NCBI GenBank assembly: GCA_029256645.1
Contig: JAQSXM010000074.1
Span: 1 to 11,222 of the forward strand
Length of the DNA: 11,222 nt
Origin: Sporomusa sp.
GTDB taxonomy: Bacteria; Bacillota_C; Negativicutes; Sporomusales; Sporomusaceae
Direction: 5' to 3'
The notes under the pieces were generated by a model. The model did no database searches and was not told where the DNA came from. It saw only the letters and a program-made list of their open reading frames with translations. The position numbers were made by a program, and so were the translations under genes. Positions 6,671-11,222 of this stretch are shown here, one piece after another. Position 1 is the stretch's first letter. The number at the start of each line of letters is the position of its first letter.

Positions 6671-7697
6671 ATTTAAAAACAACACACCGGTTGCGACCTT
6701 GCTTTTTGGCACGATACAAGGCACTATCCGCCTCGCGGAAGGCATCCTGACAGGCTACACTCGGATTCTTACAGGATACGCCGATACTAATAGTAATCTT
6801 TACAGGTTCGCCATTATGAAAGAACTCGCAATTAGCTACCTGATAGCGGAGCCGCTCGGCAATCTTGAGGCCTAGCTCAAGTGATGTTCCCGGCAATACC
6901 AGGGCAAATTCTTCGCCACCATAGCGAAAAGCCAGGTCTTTGCTGCGAATGCCGACTTTTATTATATTGCCAACTGTAGTCAGCACCTGATCGCCAAACA
7001 GGTGACCATGGGCATCATTTAATTTTTTAAAGTGATCAATATCAATAATCAGCAAAACATATTGCGCTACATCGGCTGTTTTTTCCAGATAGGCCCGGTG
7101 GTTGAGCAGCCCAGTCAGCCCATCAGTATGCGCCATTGCGTAATGGTGGGCATTTTGCCGCTTAAGCTCCGCGATTTGGCCTTCATGCTGCAGTTGTGTC
7201 TCCATCACATTATGCATATGGACTGCCGTTATCGACAAAACAGCAAAGCCGATCACATTGTAGATTGTTTCCAGCAAAAAGGCGACAGCCATGGCATCAG
7301 CCCTAATGATATTGGCTGCCAAATATACCAGTGAAATCGCTGTGGCCATGCGCATGGCACGATCCCGCCCGACCTTCAGCACCATCCGGATTAAAAGCAG
7401 ATGATATAAAACATTGCTATACAATGCCCCCGCCAGAGTAAGGCCGGCGCACAGTATCAGGTTGACAGCAAGTTCACCCAGCTGTGGCTTGCTCCGCCGC
7501 CAGGATAATATAAGATTATAAAGGGTATAAGCCAAGGAGAGCACAACAATAGAAGCCCAGTGCGGACCCGGATTGAGCACTGCAGCCACCATGGTAAATA
7601 CTGCTGAAATACCACTTATTCGCCTGGTTATAGTCTGCAGCTGAGAGGCAGAATCCCCCCACCCACTGGCAGCACGCTCGCGATTTATTGCACTCAT
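6669..7697 (-). CDS. Membrane-anchored diguanylate cyclase (GGDEF protein)
   Basis: A hydrophobic N-terminal half with about five or six membrane segments (residues ~28-160) is followed by a short linker helix (~165-185) and a complete GGDEF domain. Domain motifs are TDGLTGLLNHRAYL, IDIDHFKKLNDAHGH, the active-site RYGGEEFALVLP (GGEEF at 260-264), SIGVS and ADSALYRAKKQGRN. RSKD (251-254), five residues before GGEEF, is an intact RxxD inhibitory site, so the enzyme should make c-di-GMP from two GTP and be product-inhibited. I chose ATG 7697 (342 aa) because AAGGAG lies 9 nt upstream. A GTG six codons earlier (7715) has no ribosome site and would put that AAGGAG inside the gene. The membrane part is not a sensor family I recognise. 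The gene is monocistronic and convergent with hcp. Confidence 0.92.
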   Translation of the reverse strand: MSAINRERAASGWGDSASQLQTITRRISGISAVFTMVAAVLNPGPHWASIVVLSLAYTLYNLILSWRRSKPQLGELAVNLILCAGLTLAGALYSNVLYHLLLIRMVLKVGRDRAMRMATAISLVYLAANIIRADAMAVAFLLETIYNVIGFAVLSITAVHMHNVMETQLQHEGQIAELKRQNAHHYAMAHTDGLTGLLNHRAYLEKTADVAQYVLLIIDIDHFKKLNDAHGHLFGDQVLTTVGNIIKVGIRSKDLAFRYGGEEFALVLPGTSLELGLKIAERLRYQVANCEFFHNGEPVKITISIGVSCKNPSVACQDAFREADSALYRAKKQGRNRCVVFK

Positions 7698-7749
7698 TAC
7701 CTTAAACTCCTTCACAACCCAGGAGCCGATTGGCGTCTTCTAGTAATAT

Positions 7750-7778
7750 ATTATCTTACTTATCAGAAGAAAAGTAAA
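7750..7778 (-). promoter_or_regulatory. Probable promoter of the diguanylate cyclase gene
   Basis: On the minus strand TTTACT (complement of 7773-7778) and GATAAT (complement of 7750-7755) are separated by exactly 17 bp, about 50 bp before the chosen start codon. Matches to the consensus are 4 of 6 and 5 of 6. The rest of the spacer is AT-rich and shows no clear operator. Confidence 0.5.
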
Positions 7779-7846
7779 GGCATACTGTGCTCTATAGCAG
7801 AAAATAATCAACGCAATTTTCTGTATAATTCAACAAAATTTGTCAT

Positions 7847-7884
7847 AAAAAAATAATTCCTATGTATTTTAAACATAGGAATTA
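7847..7884 (-). terminator. Intrinsic terminator of the hem operon
   Basis: On the minus strand a 12-bp perfect stem, TAATTCCTATGT (complement of 7873-7884) with ACATAGGAATTA (complement of 7854-7865) around a 7-nt loop, is followed directly by seven T (complement of 7847-7853). It begins about 10 nt after the hemL stop. The stem is AT-rich but long, and the T-run is typical. Confidence 0.88.
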
Positions 7885-7893
7885 CTATATAAT

Positions 7894-9213
7894 TTAATGT
7901 TTGTGTTGCCGATAGTATTCGGCCACTTTGGCAAACGCGTTACCACTGGCCGCAATAGTTGCACCGATATCGGCGTGGGTATGGACGCCTGACATGAAGG
8001 CAGCTTCGAACTGAGATGGTGCCAGGTAGATGCCCTGTTCGAGCATTGCATGGAAGAACACGTTAAAGGCTGCAACATCTGAGCGCTTGGCGCTGTCATA
8101 ATCGTATACCGGTTTATCACTAAAGAACAGGCCAAACATTGAACCGGCCTGATGAAACTGGAAGTTGAACCCAAAGGCCTGTGCTTGCGCCTGAACCCCG
8201 GCGCACAACGCGGCAGTCATTGTTGTTATTTTTTCATAGAAATCAGGGGCTTCTGACAACAATCGCAGGGTAGCAAGTCCGGCGGTCATCGCCAGCGGAT
8301 TACCACTCAGCGTCCCCGCCTGATATACCGGACCGGCCGGGGCAATTTGCTCCATAATATCCCGCCGCCCGCCGTACGCGCCAACAGGCAGGCCGCCCCC
8401 AATTACTTTGCCAAGGCAGGTAAGATCTGGTGTAATGTTATAGACCTCCTGTGCCCCCCCATAAGCAACACGGAAACCGGACATGACCTCATCAAAAATC
8501 AACAATGCGCCGTAGCTCTCAGTCAGGGTCCGTACCTTTTCCAGATAGCCGGGCCGCGGCAGTACCAAGCCCATATTACCAGGCACCGGTTCAATGATTA
8601 CAGCAGCAATATCCTCACCGTGTTTTTCAAAGATTTCTGTCAAACCCTTAACGTCGTTATAATCAACCGTAAGGGTATTAACAGCAATACTTTCCGGTAC
8701 CCCCGGACTGTCAGGGACGCCCAGTGTTGTAGCCCCTGAACCGGCTTTGACCAGCAGACTGTCATGGTGACCATGATAGCAGCCGGCAAATTTTACAATT
8801 TTATTGCGTTTTGTATACGCCCGCGCCAGCCTCAGCACACTCATGGTGGCTTCAGTACCAGAATTGACACAACGGACAAGTTCCATGGACGGAACAGCTT
8901 CGGTAATCAGGCGCGCGAGTTCTGTTTCTAAAAGGGTGGGTGCACCGTAGCTGGTACCACGCTCTAACGCATCTTTCAGTTCACCGATAACCTCCGGATG
9001 AGCGTGACCTAGAATCATAGGCCCCCAGGAACCGACATAATCAATGTAGACATTACCATCAATATCATAGATACGGCTGCCGGCCGCTTTGGCAATAAAG
9101 GGCGGTGTACCGCCAACACCCCGGTACGAACGGACAGGACTGTTGACACCGCCGGGAATGTATTGTTTAGCCTCAGCAAAGGCTTTTACTGATTTGTCTA
9201 ATTTAAATGCCAT
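7894..9213 (-). CDS. hemL: Glutamate-1-semialdehyde 2,1-aminomutase
   Basis: The 439-aa length is about normal for the family. It is a PLP-dependent fold-I aminotransferase-type enzyme (EC 5.4.3.8) that converts glutamate-1-semialdehyde to 5-aminolevulinate in the C5 pathway. Visible motifs are [13 protein letters not shown] (18-30), which is characteristic of HemL, NSGTEATM (117-124), [16 protein letters not shown] (145-160) around the mobile active-site loop, FDEVMSGFR (240-248) with D241 contacting the pyridine nitrogen, and [16 protein letters not shown] (267-282) with K269 as the PLP Schiff-base lysine. GTLSGNP (300-306) is also intact. It starts 18 bp after the hemB stop, with AGGGGA 7 nt before the ATG, and is the last gene of the operon. 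Nothing is unusual. Confidence 0.97.
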   Translation of the reverse strand: MAFKLDKSVKAFAEAKQYIPGGVNSPVRSYRGVGGTPPFIAKAAGSRIYDIDGNVYIDYVGSWGPMILGHAHPEVIGELKDALERGTSYGAPTLLETELARLITEAVPSMELVRCVNSGTEATMSVLRLARAYTKRNKIVKFAGCYHGHHDSLLVKAGSGATTLGVPDSPGVPESIAVNTLTVDYNDVKGLTEIFEKHGEDIAAVIIEPVPGNMGLVLPRPGYLEKVRTLTESYGALLIFDEVMSGFRVAYGGAQEVYNITPDLTCLGKVIGGGLPVGAYGGRRDIMEQIAPAGPVYQAGTLSGNPLAMTAGLATLRLLSEAPDFYEKITTMTAALCAGVQAQAQAFGFNFQFHQAGSMFGLFFSDKPVYDYDSAKRSDVAAFNVFFHAMLEQGIYLAPSQFEAAFMSGVHTHADIGATIAASGNAFAKVAEYYRQHKH

Positions 9214-9231
9214 TGTTATATCCCCTTTCCT

Positions 9232-10197
9232 CTACAACCAGCGTACCGCATCCAGGGCATGATAAGTAATAATCATATCAGCACCTGCACGTTTCATACT
9301 TGTGAGTGTTTCAATAACCAGACGTGGTTCATCGATCAGGCCCTGCGCGGCGGCGGCCTTAACCATAGCATATTCGCCACTGACATTATAAGCGGCGACA
9401 GGCAACAGGAACTTATCTTTTACCTGGCGGACAATATCAAGGTAAGCCAGCGCCGGCTTGACGATAATAATATCTGCCCCTTCCTCAACATCAAGCGCAA
9501 CTTCCCTGAGCGCTTCCCGTGAGTTGGCCGGATCCATCTGATACGCCCGGCGGTCGCCAAACTGCGGTGTCGAATCGGCGGCATCCCGGAAAGGACCGTA
9601 GTACCCTGAGGCATATTTAGCCGAATATGACATAATACTGACATCACTACAGTCAGAGCGGTCCAATAGCTCACGAATAGCAGCGACCCTGCCATCCATC
9701 ATATCAGACGGAGCTACCATATCAGCCCCCGCTTTAGCATGGCTAAGCGCCACTGCGGCTAAGAGCGGCAGGGTCGGATCATTATCCACTTTATTGCCGT
9801 TCAGGAGGCCGCAATGTCCATGGTCGGTATACTGACACAGGCATACATCAGTGATGACAACAAGCTCAGGCAAGGCTTGCTTAATGGCCATAACAGTCTG
9901 CTGCACCGGACTGTTCATGTCCCAGGCGCTGCTGCCACGCGCATCCTTGTATTCAGGCAAACCGAACACCAGCACTGCCGGAATACCTAAATCATAGACC
10001 TCCCGCGCCACCAGGACGGCCATATCAGGTGACAAGTGGTAATTACCCGGCAAGGACTTAATCTCTTTCTTAACCGTGGTACCAGGCACAACAAATAACG
10101 GATAGACCAGGTTGGCGGCCGTTAATGCCGTCTCCCGCACCATACTGCGGATACCGCCGGAGGCTCTCAGCCGCCGGGGACGGTGAATGATAGGCAT
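9232..10197 (-). CDS. hemB: Porphobilinogen synthase (5-aminolevulinate dehydratase)
   Basis: The 321-aa protein condenses two 5-aminolevulinate molecules into porphobilinogen (EC 4.2.1.24). The two active-site lysines are K194 (SYSAKYASGYYGPFRDAA) and K247 (IIIVKPALAYLD). DVCLCQYTDHGHCG (117-130) carries C119, C121 and C129, so this is the zinc-dependent type and not the Asp-rich, Mg-only type. N-terminal RPRRLR and the C-terminal YHALDAVRWL are conserved features. The ATG lies 2 bp after the stop of the cobA-hemD gene and its ribosome site GGGAGGAG overlaps that gene's end, so translational coupling is likely. It feeds HemC/HemD; hemC is not in the window. Confidence 0.97.
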   Translation of the reverse strand: MPIIHRPRRLRASGGIRSMVRETALTAANLVYPLFVVPGTTVKKEIKSLPGNYHLSPDMAVLVAREVYDLGIPAVLVFGLPEYKDARGSSAWDMNSPVQQTVMAIKQALPELVVITDVCLCQYTDHGHCGLLNGNKVDNDPTLPLLAAVALSHAKAGADMVAPSDMMDGRVAAIRELLDRSDCSDVSIMSYSAKYASGYYGPFRDAADSTPQFGDRRAYQMDPANSREALREVALDVEEGADIIIVKPALAYLDIVRQVKDKFLLPVAAYNVSGEYAMVKAAAAQGLIDEPRLVIETLTSMKRAGADMIITYHALDAVRWL

Positions 10198-10199
10198 GA

Positions 10200-11222
10200 T
10201 TACTCCTCCCTGTACATAGCCGTAATGGCTGCAATTAATCCTTTAATGGTATATTCTTCGGCAATAACGTCCGGCTTAATACCATTAGCCAGGCAGGTCT
10301 CTGCCGTAATTGGCCCAATACAGGCCACCTTGGCCTTGGCAATAAGCCGGGTGCCCCCTTGACCCAAAAGGTTTAACAGATTGGTTACAGTGGAGGAGCT
10401 GGTAAAGGTAATCAGTTCAATCTCGCCCTGTTCCAATTTGGCTGCCAGTTCCAGCCCGTCAGTATCGCCAACAAGGGTACGATACGCAGGGACCACATTG
10501 ACAACAGCCCCCAGTTCTGTCAGTTTTACCGGCAGAATATCCCGCGCCACCAAAGCACGGGGAATAAGGACTTTCATGCCTTGTTTTATGTAAGGTTCCA
10601 GCGCCTCAATAACACCTTCTGCCCTAAATTCGGCAGGGATGATATCTGCTGTAATGCCATAATTCTTCAACAAATTCGCCGTTGGTGAGCCGATAGCAGC
10701 CACTCTGGCAGCAATCGCTCTGGTGTCCAGCCCGGCGGCAGCCAAACGGCTGAAGAAATGCTCGACACCGTTAACACTGGTGAAAATCAGCCAGTTATAT
10801 TCATTAAGCCTGGCAATGGCTTCATCAAGCGGCTCATAGCTTTCCGGCGGTACGATCTTAATGGCCGGAGCTTCAATACAGTTGGCACCCAGTTTTGCCA
10901 GACCGTCCGTGAGGGCGCTGGCCTGTTCGCGGGCCCGGGTTACAAGTACTTTTTTGCCATACAGCACCTTATTGTCAAACCACGCCAGTTTATCGCGCAA
11001 GGTAACAACATGACCAACGATGAAGATAGCAGGTGGCTTTAAGCCCCTGGCGGCAACATCCTGTGCAGCCTGACCGACAGTGGTTACCAGTACTTCCTGC
11101 TCCGGCTTGGTACCCCAGCGAATGACAGCTGCCGGAGTATCGGCAGGACGGCCATGTTCGATCAGGTTCCCGGTGATATAGGGCAGGTTCTCCACGCCCA
11201 TCAGGAACACTAAGGTATCAAC
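10200..11222 (-). CDS. cobA-hemD: Uroporphyrinogen-III C-methyltransferase / uroporphyrinogen-III synthase fusion (5' partial)
   Basis: The reading frame is open to the window edge; the visible 340 residues begin VDTLVFLMGVENLP, well inside the protein. Residues 1 to about 84 are the C-terminal part of SUMT (EC 2.1.1.107): FLMGVENLP, then RPADTPAAVIRWGT and PAIFIVGHVVTLRDKL. It methylates uroporphyrinogen III to precorrin-2. After KVLYGKK, residues about 90-340 form HemD (EC 4.2.1.75): VLVTRAREQA, LIFTSVNGVEHFF, VAAIGSPTANLL, LITFTSSSTVTNLL and VACIGPITAETC, the typical two-lobed synthase. The fusion makes the ring-closing enzyme and the first branch enzyme one polypeptide, directing flux to siroheme and cobalamin. 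The downstream hemB start follows the stop by 2 bp. The true start and the N-terminal SAM-binding half lie outside the window. Confidence 0.95.
   Translation of the reverse strand, partial: VDTLVFLMGVENLPYITGNLIEHGRPADTPAAVIRWGTKPEQEVLVTTVGQAAQDVAARGLKPPAIFIVGHVVTLRDKLAWFDNKVLYGKKVLVTRAREQASALTDGLAKLGANCIEAPAIKIVPPESYEPLDEAIARLNEYNWLIFTSVNGVEHFFSRLAAAGLDTRAIAARVAAIGSPTANLLKNYGITADIIPAEFRAEGVIEALEPYIKQGMKVLIPRALVARDILPVKLTELGAVVNVVPAYRTLVGDTDGLELAAKLEQGEIELITFTSSSTVTNLLNLLGQGGTRLIAKAKVACIGPITAETCLANGIKPDVIAEEYTIKGLIAAITAMYREE

Noticed and set aside
6654..6875. A 73-codon plus-strand open frame downstream of hcp
   Set aside because: It starts inside the terminator hairpin and runs antisense to the GGDEF domain, with no ribosome site.
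8347..8739. A 130-codon plus-strand open frame opposite hemL
   Set aside because: hemL is fully conserved across this stretch, and the opposite frame has no recognisable domain or start signal.

Overview
The window looks like chromosomal DNA from an anaerobic Firmicute. I would guess the Negativicutes (Sporomusa/Pelosinus-like). The grounds are purine-rich Shine-Dalgarno sites before every gene whose start is visible, tandem DegV and FakA genes, a short-form hybrid cluster protein, and a cobA-hemD fusion followed by hemB and hemL. Base composition is close to balanced. The lineage is an inference; no rRNA or other marker gene is present.

Layout. Positions 1-2610 hold a minus-strand operon read right to left: a DegV/FakB-type fatty-acid-binding protein (TTG start), a FakA-type fatty acid kinase (DAK2 family), and the first 17 codons of a third gene that leaves the window. 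A 275-bp divergent spacer (2611-2885) carries short palindromes. The plus-strand gene at 2886-5033 encodes a 715-aa FtsA-like actin-fold ATPase. Its C-terminal ~300 residues look like about five degenerate ThiS/MoaD-like (beta-grasp) units. Next on the plus strand is a 432-aa hybrid cluster protein (hcp, 5168-6466). It is preceded by a 30-bp perfect palindrome containing TGTGA-N6-TCACA, centred exactly 41.5 bp before the start site predicted from a perfect TATAAT box.

Just after hcp, and starting within its stop codon, lies a 161-bp inverted-repeat element (6464-6624). It has features of a TA-inserting MITE. A strong bidirectional hairpin terminator follows and is shared with a convergent membrane-anchored diguanylate cyclase gene (6669-7697, minus). 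The rest (7894-11222, minus) is a tetrapyrrole operon transcribed as cobA-hemD fusion (5' end outside the window), hemB, hemL, closed by a clear intrinsic terminator.

How the genes fit together. cobA-hemD, hemB and hemL serve the C5 route from glutamate-1-semialdehyde to uroporphyrinogen III and on to precorrin-2, feeding siroheme, cobalamin or heme. DegV plus FakA form an exogenous fatty-acid activation pair. Hcp handles nitrosative stress and appears to be under a CRP/FNR-family activator. The FtsA-like protein and the diguanylate cyclase are single genes with no visible partner here. The three most interesting points are the architecture of the FtsA-like protein, the hcp promoter and the MITE-like element. 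I found no tRNA, rRNA, CRISPR array or complete transposase gene.
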